A DNA stretch of 64,000 bases from JABAAE01 sp905480545 (GTDB taxonomy: Bacteria; Planctomycetota; Planctomycetia; Pirellulales; Pirellulaceae), in NCBI GenBank assembly GCA_943788025.1, contig CALSOR010000012.1:315522-379521 (forward strand), read 5' to 3'. A program made the translations under genes and the position numbers. The notes below the pieces were generated by a model, which worked only from the letters and a program-made list of their open reading frames with translations, was not told where the DNA came from and searched no databases. Below, in pieces: positions 24,385-32,823 of the stretch (positions are counted from its first letter, which is position 1; each line of letters begins with the position of its first letter).

Positions 24385-25836
24385 TTGGTATTCAGTCTAT
24401 TTCAGAAGCCGAAACTTTTGATTACAAGTGTCGAGAAGGTGAATTTGGAGAGCGAGGTATTACGGTTGGCCGAGTTTTTCGATTTATTCAAATCGGAGTC
24501 GACCGAATGGGTCATGCCGGAAAATTATGTAGGTAATCTTGATTCGTCAAATGAGTCGGTCACGGAGTTGTTCGAATCACTACTCGAGCGGTTGGAAATA
24601 GACGCGAGTCGGGTTCGACTTCACTTTTCATTGGAAGAGGTTAGTACTGTTTCGGGTATGGTTTTGACTCATAATTCCGATTCTGCGATTGATACGGATT
24701 CAAAGCAACTAAGGTCTGATTTCAAGAGTGACGTTGTGGTGGGAAGCAATGTTGTTTATTCGGCCGTGCCGTCCGAGTTGGTTCGCATTCTCGTTACTGA
24801 AAAGTTGATTCTGAATGGGTATGCGGACGTCAATGATGTTGACTTAGGGTTCTCTGCAGAAGTGGCAACGGCCTTGTTTGGCTTCGGTTTGTTTACGGTG
24901 AACGAAACGGTTGCATGCAATCAGGTCACATCGGCGATGACCAGCTATTTTTCAATCAAAAAATTAGGCGCGATCAACTCGTTTGGGATTGGCTTCCTGT
25001 TGGCGCTGATTGGCTGGAAGAGTGGTAGGTCGGACAGGAACATCGCCAACTACCTGCGTCCCGACGCAGCACTTTCTTTTAAACGCAGCCTGAAGTATCT
25101 AGACAAAACCAACGATTCGCTTCTCGCCGATCATAATCTGCTCCGATTAGAATCGAGTTCATCGATCAGTGCCCTTGAGGCCTATTTAAAAACCGATTCG
25201 GCTTCCACTTTGATTTGGGTGATGCGATTGATTGAATCGCGTTCCGAATTGCCCCGCGATACCGGTCAAATCAAACCGACACTTTTTGGTTTGCTCGATC
25301 ACAAAGATCAATTCGTCAATCAACTTGCATTGCACCTGATTTCCTTCGCAGAGAAACTGGATGACAATGAAACGGTAAGGCTTGCAAAGGTGACTCAGTC
25401 GAAAGACGAATGGTCGAATGCGGTCGCGGCAAACGTATTGTCAAAGCATCTTCCGTTTGAGCAACTTGAAACGGATTTTTCTCGGTTGCTTCAGCGTAGC
25501 GATCACTCTGCGGCTGCCAACGTCGCGCAAATTGCGAACCGGTATGGAACCGAAGCGTCCAAGTTTTCCGACGGAGTTTGTGATCGAATCCGCGTTGCGC
25601 TCAATCGGTGCGATTTCTTTTTGGGTAAATGGTATGTGTTGATACTGATGTCAATCAGTGAAAATGCAAGGAATCAGGTCGAACAGTTTTTTGCTGATGA
25701 CGAGGATTTGTATCGCGGTGCAATCGAATTGATTGATGACGCCGTTGACGTCACGCAAATTAACCCGAACGAAGCGAAACCTGCGCCAGCAGAAATTAAG
25801 GACGAGTTTGTGGTCCCAGCATGGATTAACATTTGA
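24385..25836 (+). CDS. Unknown protein, HEAT-like helical C-terminal half
   Basis: 483 residues from a TTG at 24385; other starts are possible, since no ribosome site stands out. No signal peptide. The first 170 residues are acidic, with a phrase 'IDASRVRLHFSLEEVSTVSG' and a region 'VVGSNVVYSAVPSELVRILVTEKL'. A central part 'SAEVATALFGFGLFTVNETV' and 'GIGFLLALIGWKSGRSDRNI' is glycine-rich and hydrophobic. From about residue 280 it becomes a series of helical pairs that resemble HEAT repeats ('LFGLLDHKDQFVNQLALHLI', 'KVTQSKDEWSNAVAANVLSK'). Similar unannotated proteins appear in planctomycetes, where the domain 'P-E-N-Y-V-G' opens the protein, but I cannot name the family or function. It precedes leuB by about 250 bases. 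Confidence 0.75.
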   Translation: MVFSLFQKPKLLITSVEKVNLESEVLRLAEFFDLFKSESTEWVMPENYVGNLDSSNESVTELFESLLERLEIDASRVRLHFSLEEVSTVSGMVLTHNSDSAIDTDSKQLRSDFKSDVVVGSNVVYSAVPSELVRILVTEKLILNGYADVNDVDLGFSAEVATALFGFGLFTVNETVACNQVTSAMTSYFSIKKLGAINSFGIGFLLALIGWKSGRSDRNIANYLRPDAALSFKRSLKYLDKTNDSLLADHNLLRLESSSSISALEAYLKTDSASTLIWVMRLIESRSELPRDTGQIKPTLFGLLDHKDQFVNQLALHLISFAEKLDDNETVRLAKVTQSKDEWSNAVAANVLSKHLPFEQLETDFSRLLQRSDHSAAANVAQIANRYGTEASKFSDGVCDRIRVALNRCDFFLGKWYVLILMSISENARNQVEQFFADDEDLYRGAIELIDDAVDVTQINPNEAKPAPAEIKDEFVVPAWINI

Positions 25837-26083
25837 CATTTTCACCTGCTTCATCGCGATCCCGCCTACTATCGAAAACGATCATTTTCTATTAGAAAGG
25901 GTGTGGATTCATTGCAACCTCGCGTGGTCGGATCGGACGAAATTTTAGTTTCGGTTTCGATGAGAATTTCGCCTGCATCGTTGTTTTGAATTTTAAAGTT
26001 GGTTCGGCAATCATTGTCGAACGAGTCTGTCTCATTTCCAAACAACTTGGTTTACTTAAACCGATTCCCGATATTGATTCCAA

Positions 26084-27148
26084 ATGAAAATAGCTGTAAT
26101 TCCCGGTGATGGAACCGGCCCTGAAGTCACCCGTGAAGCCATCAAAGTCCTCGACACGATTTCGAAGCTGGATGGTTTTGCCTACGAGACTAATGAATTC
26201 GATTTTGGTGGTGACCGGTATTTGCGTACCGGCGAAATCCTCCCAGATGGATCGCTAGATGAATTAAAAGCTCATGACTGTATTTATCTGGGGGCGATTG
26301 GACATCCAGATGTGCAGCCTGGAATCCTTGAAAGAAAATTGTTGCTTGAAACGCGTTTTGCGTTAGATCAATACATCAATTTGCGGCCCGTCCAACTTTA
26401 TCCCGGTGTCGAAACTCCTTTGAAAGATAAGGGACCGGACGACATCAACTTTGTTGTGGTTCGAGAAAATACTGAAGATCTTTATGCGGGAATCGGCGGG
26501 TTTCTGAAGAAGGGGACTGCCGACGAAGTGGCGACTCAAACGGCCATCTACACCCGCAAAGGCTGCGAGCGTTGCTTTCGATGGGCGTTTGAATACACAC
26601 GAAATCGAAATAACCCGAAAGGTAAGCGATTGACACTTGTTGCCAAGACCAATGTCTTGACCTTCGGGCACGATTTGGTCTGGCGGACTTTCCAGGAAGT
26701 TGCATCGGAGTATTCGGATGTTGAAGCCGATTACAATCATGTCGATGCTTGCTGCATGTGGATGGTGAAGAATCCAGAATACTATGATGTGATCGTCACA
26801 ACCAACATGTTTGGGGACATCATTACCGACCTTGGAGCGATGATCCAAGGTGGAATGGGCGTTGCGGCCGGTGGAAATATTAATCCCGATCCAGGAGGCT
26901 GCAGCATGTATGAACCGATGGGGGGAAGTGCACCGAAATATACCGGTCAGAATGTGATCAATCCGATCGCTGCGATCAGCGCGATGGCGATGCTTTTGGA
27001 TCAATCTGGACAACCTGCAAGTGGAGCGAAGGTATTGGAAGCGATCAAACTGGTGACTGGTACGAAAATGAAAAGCCAAAACGCTGGCAAGATGGGATAT
27101 TCAACTTCCGAGGTTGGAGACCTTGTTTGTAGTGCCCTGTCCTCGTAG
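26084..27148 (+). CDS. leuB: 3-isopropylmalate dehydrogenase
   Basis: 354 residues from ATG 26084. The isocitrate/isopropylmalate dehydrogenase fold is complete: 'MKIAVIPGDGTGPEVTREA' at the N-terminus, 'LLLETRFALDQYINLRPVQL' (the substrate-binding Arg residues), 'VVRENTEDLYAGIGG', 'KTNVLTFGHDLVWRTF', and 'VTTNMFGDIITDLGAMIQGG' with the metal-binding Asp residues. The tail 'EPMGGSAPKYTGQNVINPIA' is the NAD-binding region. It decarboxylates 3-isopropylmalate in leucine biosynthesis, using NAD. Some relatives act on tartrate or homoisocitrate, so the substrate rests on family resemblance. No leuCD genes are in the window. The next genes, 250 bases on, are the Tat components. Confidence 0.85.
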   Translation: MKIAVIPGDGTGPEVTREAIKVLDTISKLDGFAYETNEFDFGGDRYLRTGEILPDGSLDELKAHDCIYLGAIGHPDVQPGILERKLLLETRFALDQYINLRPVQLYPGVETPLKDKGPDDINFVVVRENTEDLYAGIGGFLKKGTADEVATQTAIYTRKGCERCFRWAFEYTRNRNNPKGKRLTLVAKTNVLTFGHDLVWRTFQEVASEYSDVEADYNHVDACCMWMVKNPEYYDVIVTTNMFGDIITDLGAMIQGGMGVAAGGNINPDPGGCSMYEPMGGSAPKYTGQNVINPIAAISAMAMLLDQSGQPASGAKVLEAIKLVTGTKMKSQNAGKMGYSTSEVGDLVCSALSS

Positions 27149-27395
27149 AACTTTCCCGCATTGATCGGAATAATCAGTAAGAGTTGTTAAGTTCCGCCTT
27201 TTGTTTAGCGGATTCGCGGTTGACGCGGGTTTGACAATTAAATGTCGACTAATAGAATGAATAGAGTGACGCGGTGAAGGTGTTGGACGATTTGCTCCAC
27301 CTGATAGTCTCTTGAAAAGTTGGTCGTGATGGGATGCCTGTGATGGGTTTTCCGGGCGAACTGATTCCCACCCAAAATTTTCTTGGAGCAATTTA

Positions 27396-27608
27396 GTGTC
27401 TTTGTTTGCAATGTTTGGATTGCCAGGCGGAACAGAAATGATCATTTTGGTCGTTATTGTGCTTGTTCTTTTTGGCTCGTCACAGCTTCCCAAGTTGATG
27501 TTTAACATCGGTCGCAGCAAGCAAGCTCTTCAAAAGGGTTTGAAAGAGGGCTTGGCGGAAGGCGAAGCAGAGGCGGATTCTGAAGTTAAAGATGACGAGT
27601 CAAAATAG
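27396..27608 (+). CDS. tatA: Twin-arginine translocase TatA/E-type subunit 1
   Basis: 70 residues from GTG 27396, with GGAG about eight bases before; an ATG at 27411 would give a form five residues shorter. One membrane helix (EMIILVVIVLVLFGSSQLP) is followed by the amphipathic helix 'KLMFNIGRSKQALQKGLKEG' and an acidic tail, the TatA plan. The 'FGSSQLP' hinge matches the conserved FG hinge. It forms the Tat pore that moves folded proteins such as the Gfo/Idh/MocA enzyme at 15521. First of three adjacent Tat genes on this strand; 125 bases separate it from the next. Confidence 0.9.
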   Translation: MSLFAMFGLPGGTEMIILVVIVLVLFGSSQLPKLMFNIGRSKQALQKGLKEGLAEGEAEADSEVKDDESK

Positions 27609-27733
27609 CCAGTTGATTTTTACTTCTAATTTTTGAGAAATGGCGCGTTGATGGTCGCTGGATGTGTCTGGCGAGCTGATAGTCTTTTCGATTTTCAAAC
27701 CGGCGAAAGCCGAAAACCTTCGGAGGACTCACA

Positions 27734-27913
27734 ATGTTTGGATTACCAGGCGGATCAGAACTGATCATTATCGCAGGGATTGTAGCTCTGCTTTTTGGCT
27801 CCAGCCAAATTCCTAAACTGGCGCGAGCAATTGGACGAAGTAAGTCTGAATTGCAACGCGGACTGAAAGACGGGATCAAAGAAGGTAATGCTGAATTTGA
27901 TAATCAACCCTAA
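27734..27913 (+). CDS. tatA: Twin-arginine translocase TatA/E-type subunit 2 (59 aa)
   Basis: A 59-residue frame from ATG 27734, missed easily because of its length. CGGAGGA lies seven bases upstream, one of the best ribosome sites in the window. The protein starts 'MFGLPGGSELIIIAGIVAL' and continues 'LFGSSQIPKLARAIGRSKSE', closely matching the first copy in both the membrane helix and the hinge. The amphipathic helix ends in 'LQRGLKDGIKEGNAEFDNQP'. A duplicate of the preceding gene, slightly shorter in its tail. Only 24 bases separate it from the third gene, so the two are probably co-transcribed. Confidence 0.85.
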   Translation: MFGLPGGSELIIIAGIVALLFGSSQIPKLARAIGRSKSELQRGLKDGIKEGNAEFDNQP

Positions 27914-27937
27914 CGCCTAACAGCAAAGGAGTTAGCC

Positions 27938-28201
27938 ATGCTACCTGGCGTTGGTTATACTGAGCTTTTGTTTATTGCGGTCATCGCTGTTTTGCTTTTC
28001 GGAAAGAATCTTCCGGAAGTCGCCAAAACGGTCGGTAAGCATTACGCCAAATTCAAGCGTTCGATTAGCGACGTACAAAAGTCGATTGATGTGACGGACG
28101 CTATTAATGCTGAGCCTACCGACACCGCAACGTCCAGCTACGATTACGACGATTACGACGAACCAACTGCACCAAAATTCGATCCTCCCCCGGCGGATTG
28201 A
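27938..28201 (+). CDS. Third Tat subunit, TatA/TatB-like
   Basis: 87 residues from ATG 27938, with AAAGGAG seven bases upstream. One membrane helix preceded by a Glu ('GYTELLFIAVIAVLLFGKNLP'), a position where TatB proteins carry Glu ('FSELL'), then an amphipathic helix 'EVAKTVGKHYAKFKRSISDV' and a tail rich in Asp and Tyr (SYDYDDYDEP). The Glu and longer helix favour a TatB-like role, recognising the twin-arginine signal with TatC; however, the first two copies also have Glu here, so TatA is possible. No tatC is in the window. A terminator-like hairpin follows at 28280. Confidence 0.85.
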   Translation: MLPGVGYTELLFIAVIAVLLFGKNLPEVAKTVGKHYAKFKRSISDVQKSIDVTDAINAEPTDTATSSYDYDDYDEPTAPKFDPPPAD

Positions 28202-28279
28202 GATTCGGGTTAGATCGTTTTTTCTTTGGTTTAGATACAGACCATTCGAGCATCGGACATCAATTGTGAAGCGTATTCG

Positions 28280-28310
28280 GCCAACAGGTTCTTAACTGGT
28301 TGGCTTTTTT
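28280..28310 (+). terminator. Rho-independent terminator of the Tat genes
   Basis: GCCAAC-AG...CTG-GTTGGC stem with one bulge, directly followed by six T residues. It lies about 80 bases after the third Tat gene, on the same strand. Confidence 0.75.
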
Positions 28311-28977
28311 ATTGCGCAACCAAGCACCCGTTTCGGTTTGGAAGTGCGGCTTCCGTTTAGGTGGTTTCGAAGTTGCCCAAGCGAATACGATGCATCGTTT
28401 GAATTCGTTGATTTGGCTCTTGTATTCCGGTCGACAGGGTACTTTGCAACGCAGAACCAGCCGTTGTCTGATGATGCCCCGTTTTCATTATTCGCCTCCA
28501 GTACGTTAGGTGAGTTTAGTGGCCCCACACGCGGAACTTCTGTTTGCAGGTCTGCGTAACAGGAGGTCTGCAGTGAATGGTGGTCTGCAGTAACTAGTTC
28601 AAATGATTACCCCAACGCGAAGCTCGCGGCTTCGTGCAATTCCGTTATCTGCATCGAATGTTGTCAGCGTATACAAGTGATTTTCGTGCTTGAAATATCT
28701 GGGCGACGCGTGAGATGACGATGAGCGAATTGGCCCGGTAAGCCCATTTCGGCCCGGTGCCCCGTGCTTTTTCGCACAGTCAAACGTCCGTGAGGGCTGT
28801 TATTTGCCACGGAACGATTTTTGCGGTTCTAAAAAAACTAAAGTGGCGGTCCGGATTGCATCGTTTTGCTGTGGCGTTTTATCTACTGATTCCGATTTGG
28901 AGAGTTAGAAAATCAAAATAGATCAAATGGCGATTTGGATCATATTAGTTTACCGTTGTCCGTTTAAGGAGTAAGAA
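28311..28977. other. Gene-free stretch after the Tat operon
   Basis: About 670 bases. Two overlapping frames of about 75 codons on opposite strands exist near 28300-28550, but neither has a ribosome site or a domain-like sequence. The part before 28978 is AT-rich and probably holds the promoter of the CBS gene. Confidence 0.4.
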
Positions 28978-29451
28978 ATGGGGAATGAAGTCTACGATTT
29001 GAAGGTCAAAGATTTCGCGAATCTCAAGCCGGTTTCAATCCGGTCGGAGGACACGATCCACACAGCCCTGTTGGCAATGGGAGACAGTCAGGTTTCGTCA
29101 TTACCAGTGACCAACGGTGCAGGCGAATGCGTGGGGATTCTTTCCACCATCGATTTGGTTGATATTACCCGTGACACCGAACAGGATATTCGTGACCTTG
29201 ACCTGGTGGATTTGAGTACCAAGCGATTTCTACTTGACAGGTTACTCCAGAACTTTGGAACCGAAATAGTGGGGGAATTCATGAGTGAATGCCTCGTCAC
29301 CGTCACAATGGAAACATCGATACGCGGTGCGACAAAAAAAATGCTTAGCAACCGCATTCACCATTTGCCGGTTGTAGACGAAAAAAAACAGCTGGTGGGA
29401 ATTGTATCCAGCATGGACTTACTTGCTGAATTCGCCGACGCCACAATTTGA
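28978..29451 (+). CDS. CBS-domain pair protein 1
   Basis: 157 residues from ATG 28978, supported by AAGGAG eight bases upstream. Two CBS motifs: the first (about residues 13-62) is 'SVRSEDTIHTAL'-like with 'SSLPVTNGAGECVGILSTID', the second (about 98-155) has 'MSECLVTVTMETSIRGATKK' and 'IHHLPVVDEKKQLVGIVSSM'. A helical linker of about 35 residues separates them. CBS pairs sense adenosine nucleotides and regulate a partner; no enzymatic part is attached. The next gene is a second CBS protein and the one after a sodium-coupled transporter, so the trio may act together, though spacing of about 60 bases leaves this open. Confidence 0.87.
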   Translation: MGNEVYDLKVKDFANLKPVSIRSEDTIHTALLAMGDSQVSSLPVTNGAGECVGILSTIDLVDITRDTEQDIRDLDLVDLSTKRFLLDRLLQNFGTEIVGEFMSECLVTVTMETSIRGATKKMLSNRIHHLPVVDEKKQLVGIVSSMDLLAEFADATI

Positions 29452-29514
29452 TCTTCAATTTCTCCCTAGCGTCCAATGACGAAGGGTTCGTTTCATTTTT
29501 TAACTTGGATATTG

Positions 29515-29937
29515 ATGAACGCAAAAATTTCTGACCTGATGATGCACCCTGTTATGACCGCAACCCCGCACCAGACCATCGGGCATTTGAAGGAGGTTAT
29601 GCGGGAGAATAGTTCCAGTTGTATGCCGGTGGTTGATACCGAGAATCGCCCTGTTGGCATCATTACCGCGAGTGACATGCTCGACGATCATCCTGATAAT
29701 TCGCCCGTATCGGCTCATATGAACAAGCAGGTCTATACCGTTCCTCAGTACAACGATGCATCGATGGCCGCGAGGATCATGCGTAACCACAGAATTCATC
29801 ACGTGGTCGTAACGCACGAACAGGAGGTGGTTGGGATTATCAGTTCGTATGACCTGTTAAAGCTGGTTGAAAACCATCGCTTTGTTATGAAGAATCCGCC
29901 GACAGAATCCAGTAAGGGTGGCAAGCGACTTCAATAG
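29515..29937 (+). CDS. CBS-domain pair protein 2
   Basis: 140 residues from ATG 29515; the frame opens 13 codons earlier at 29476 with residues that do not look like domain sequence. Two CBS modules are easily seen: 'LMMHPVMTATPHQTIGHLKE' with 'SCMPVVDTENRPVGIITASD', and 'HMNKQVYTVPQYNDASMAAR' with 'IHHVVVTHEQEVVGIISSYD'. The length and layout match stand-alone CBS regulators that bind AMP or ATP. It differs from the previous gene in lacking a long linker between the modules. The stop is 43 bases before the start of the transporter gene. Confidence 0.87.
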   Translation: MNAKISDLMMHPVMTATPHQTIGHLKEVMRENSSSCMPVVDTENRPVGIITASDMLDDHPDNSPVSAHMNKQVYTVPQYNDASMAARIMRNHRIHHVVVTHEQEVVGIISSYDLLKLVENHRFVMKNPPTESSKGGKRLQ

Positions 29938-29980
29938 ACCGGCTTGAATTTTAAATGTGGATGAGAACGGAGCGTTTGGC

Positions 29981-31507
29981 ATGAACGGACGAGACATTTG
30001 GAGCAATCGCACCGCTTTTGTCTTGGCATCCATCGGTTCGGCGATTGGATTGGGCAACCTCTGGAGGTTCCCCTACGTTTGTTACGAATTTGGTGGTGGC
30101 GCTTTTCTGTTTGCCTATCTGATCTGCCTGGTCGTCGCGGGGATTCCCCTATTGATGCTCGAATTTGCTCTTGGTAAGCGAATGGACCAGGCAGCACCTG
30201 GTGCATTTGCAGCGATTCATTCTCGGCTAGAGTGGTTTGGTTGGTTTGCCGTTGGAGTCGGTTTTATTATCTGTTCTTACTATTCCGCAATCATGTCTTA
30301 TTGTGTGAATTACTTCGGCTTCAGTTTTAGCCTTGCTTGGGGGGAGGATCCCACACATTTCTTTGAGAGAGAAGTTTTGGATCAAACGAATGATGCGAGC
30401 CAGCCTTGGCAGCTCGGATCTTTCCGTTGGCAAATTTTTGTGGGACTTCTTATTTCATGGGCCATGATCCTTTTCTGCGTTTGGAAAGGCGCAAAGACCG
30501 TGGGCAAGGTGGTGTGGATTACGGTGCTGGGGCCCTGGGCTTTATTGCTGCTTTTCGTTATTCGTGGGGTCACGCTTAAAGGCGCTGCGGAGGGGCTAGC
30601 ATTTTATTTTACGCCGCAATGGGAAGTGCTTTGGAACTTCAATCCCAGCCCGGGAGAAATTGGTGCTCATGGATTATGGTTGGCGGCTATTTCGCAGGTC
30701 TTTTTTAGTTTGACGGTTGGGTTCGGCGTCATGATCGCGTACGGCAGTTTTATGGACGACAAAACTTGCATCGTCAGGAACTCATGGATCATTGGTTTGG
30801 GGGATGCATTGACGGCTATTGTCGGCGGCATGGCCGTATTCGGCGCGTTAGGACACAAGGCGTTGGTAACTGGAAAACCTCTGCAGGAAGTCGTAAGTTC
30901 GGGACCGGGGCTTACGTTTGCCACCTATCCAGAAATCATTAATGGGCTCCCCTATCCTGTATTTTTTGGCATTCTTTTCTTCTTGATGCTCAGTTTGTTG
31001 GCGATCGATTCGGCGTTCAGTTTGGTTGAGGCATTGTCGACCGCCGTGAGGGACAAATTTGGATTTTCGCATCAAAAGGCCAATATTATAGTAGCCGTTT
31101 GCGGGCTGTTTTTTGGACTTCCATATATGTTTGGTGTCGGGATCCACTGGTTGGACATTGTTGACCATTTCATGAATTTTGTTGGTCTGTCGATCGTGGT
31201 ACTTGGTACCTGTCTGATCGTTGGTTGGTACAAGCGACCTTCGGAGATGCGTCAATTCATCAATGAAAAATCAAAGGGACAAATTGGGGTCTGGTGGGAT
31301 ATTCGAATTAAGTATTTTATTCCGGCTGCAATTTTATACATGCTGGGTTTCGAAATTTATGAGCGGGTGGACGGGCCCTATGGGGAATTTCACTCTCGAA
31401 GCCAGGAATTGTTATTTGGTTGGGGAGTCCTGCTCTTCATTTTGGTGGTCGGTTTGGTCCTTGCCGCTCTTCGAAAACGTTTACCGACCAATCCGCCACC
31501 GTCCTAA
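29981..31507 (+). CDS. Sodium-dependent (NSS/SNF family) transporter
   Basis: 508 residues from ATG 29981, preferred over a GTG eight codons earlier because GGAG lies nine bases before it. The N-terminus 'WSNRTAFVLASIGSAIGLGN' followed by 'LWRFPYVCYEFGGGAFLFAY' is the signature of TM1 and TM2 in the LeuT-type neurotransmitter-sodium symporters. About eleven or twelve hydrophobic segments can be counted, with 'SQVFFSLTVGFGVMIAYGSF' as TM6, the unwound substrate helix. Transporters of this family import amino acids or related amines using sodium, which suits a marine organism. The substrate is not evident. The two CBS proteins upstream may regulate it; that is inference from gene order. Confidence 0.9.
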   Translation: MNGRDIWSNRTAFVLASIGSAIGLGNLWRFPYVCYEFGGGAFLFAYLICLVVAGIPLLMLEFALGKRMDQAAPGAFAAIHSRLEWFGWFAVGVGFIICSYYSAIMSYCVNYFGFSFSLAWGEDPTHFFEREVLDQTNDASQPWQLGSFRWQIFVGLLISWAMILFCVWKGAKTVGKVVWITVLGPWALLLLFVIRGVTLKGAAEGLAFYFTPQWEVLWNFNPSPGEIGAHGLWLAAISQVFFSLTVGFGVMIAYGSFMDDKTCIVRNSWIIGLGDALTAIVGGMAVFGALGHKALVTGKPLQEVVSSGPGLTFATYPEIINGLPYPVFFGILFFLMLSLLAIDSAFSLVEALSTAVRDKFGFSHQKANIIVAVCGLFFGLPYMFGVGIHWLDIVDHFMNFVGLSIVVLGTCLIVGWYKRPSEMRQFINEKSKGQIGVWWDIRIKYFIPAAILYMLGFEIYERVDGPYGEFHSRSQELLFGWGVLLFILVVGLVLAALRKRLPTNPPPS

Positions 31508-31798
31508 TTGTTTCGCCTTTTGAATTCAGTTTAATCTTGATTCGATTTCATTTGAATCTAAAGCATGTCTTCACGCTTAAGCACGCGTAAGTGGTATCGC
31601 ATGCCGCAAAGAATTCATTGGATATGCGACAGGGTGAAATTACGGCTTTTCACGGGGAGGGGGGGCCTCACGCATTTTCGTCTTGGAATGAAATATGAAA
31701 TGTCCATACGCGAGGCGTCATTGGGTTCGAACGCCCGTTACAAGTTGATGTTTGGAACCAATATGAATTGTTGACAACGGATTTCGAATCCTTGACTT

Positions 31799-32317
31799 TC
31801 AGTCACCCGAACCGATGTCGTTATTAAACGAATCAAAAATCAGTTCGTTTTCCCGGGCTTCATGTTTCATCAATTGGTCGCAGAACGATTCAAATCGAAT
31901 GTCAACGTCTTTGAGTTTTAGAGGCAATCGACGATGGTGGCGAAGTTTATCAATCCAGTCACAGATCTCACAGATTTCACAGTATAAATATTGGTGATCG
32001 TTCTTCAGATCCTCCGCCCGTTTGGCGATATTCATATCTACAAAAGCAGGGTTGTCGAAATAGCCAAATCCCTCTTCCAACGAAAATTGCAACGCGAATA
32101 GATCTCGCAATTCCTCCATATCGGCGGCGAGTCGATGCTCGTCATTTTCAGATCGCAGTTTATGTTTGCACATGTCGCGGGCGCCGGCCAACAAGTCCCA
32201 GAGTTCGGTGTGGACATCTTTGATTTCCTGCAGGAAGGCAGCATTGATGGATACCAAAGTGCTGTTTGACGTACCTGAAACTGCTGAAAGTTGTCGCTGC
32301 ATGACTTTGACGGCCAT
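31799..32317 (-). CDS. Hemerythrin-like four-helix protein
   Basis: 172 residues from ATG 32317; the frame opens 12 codons earlier, but this ATG has GGAG eight bases upstream. The sequence is wholly helical with spaced His and Glu: 'EIKDVHTELWDLLAGARDMC', 'LFALQFSLEEGFGYFDNPAF', 'EDLKNDHQYLYCEICEICDW', 'QLMKHEARENELIFDSFNND'. The order H...E...H...H-E...E resembles the HHE (hemerythrin-like) domain that binds a di-iron centre. Assignment is from motif spacing, not close match. If right it would sense or bind oxygen, NO or iron. It stands alone between the transporter and the nuclease gene. Confidence 0.6.
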   Translation of the reverse strand: MAVKVMQRQLSAVSGTSNSTLVSINAAFLQEIKDVHTELWDLLAGARDMCKHKLRSENDEHRLAADMEELRDLFALQFSLEEGFGYFDNPAFVDMNIAKRAEDLKNDHQYLYCEICEICDWIDKLRHHRRLPLKLKDVDIRFESFCDQLMKHEARENELIFDSFNNDIGSGD

Positions 32318-32823
32318 AAGAGGTCTCCGTGCATTGAGGATAGTGTCTTTCACATTGTCAATCCCGAGTATACCGAATTCAAATTGACTCCCAAAGCAAA
32401 ATTTTGCGTACTTGGTTTCTAAAATGCATCGACAGTGGAAACGGGCAAGTAATTTGCCATTAAAGTCCGATGGAGCATGTGAATGTCAATCCAGTTTCCA
32501 TTAAAAGTTTTAACTTTTAGGATGGAACCAAATTGCATTGATCCATCCGTTTCTCGCAGTTCTCAGAGTACGACGATATTCGTCTTAACCAAGTCAAACG
32601 CCGTTGGAAGCGAATGCCTGTGTACTGAATGCACGTTTATTGAGGCACAGGAAAATGCAAAACTATCAGGAGTGCTTGGTTGGTGTTGAGCCAAAATTAA
32701 ATCCGGGCAAAGGTTCCAATGTTGTTGCCTCCTCCGCAGGTGGAAAGAGGGCAATGTTGTCTCACATGACGCCGTGCATTGAAAACCCGTTTGTACAGCA
32801 TTTGGTTCAACAGTAATAAGATG
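32318..32823. other. Gene-free stretch
   Basis: About 500 bases between the hemerythrin-like gene (its promoter side) and the 3' end of the SbcC-like gene. Two short plus-strand frames near 32480-32816 are not supported. Confidence 0.4.

Noticed and set aside
26363..27079. 238-codon minus-strand frame
   Set aside because: Antisense shadow of leuB; histidine- and arginine-rich without domain features.
28292..28559. Overlapping plus and minus frames of about 75 codons
   Set aside because: They overlap the terminator hairpin, have no ribosome site and resemble no protein family.
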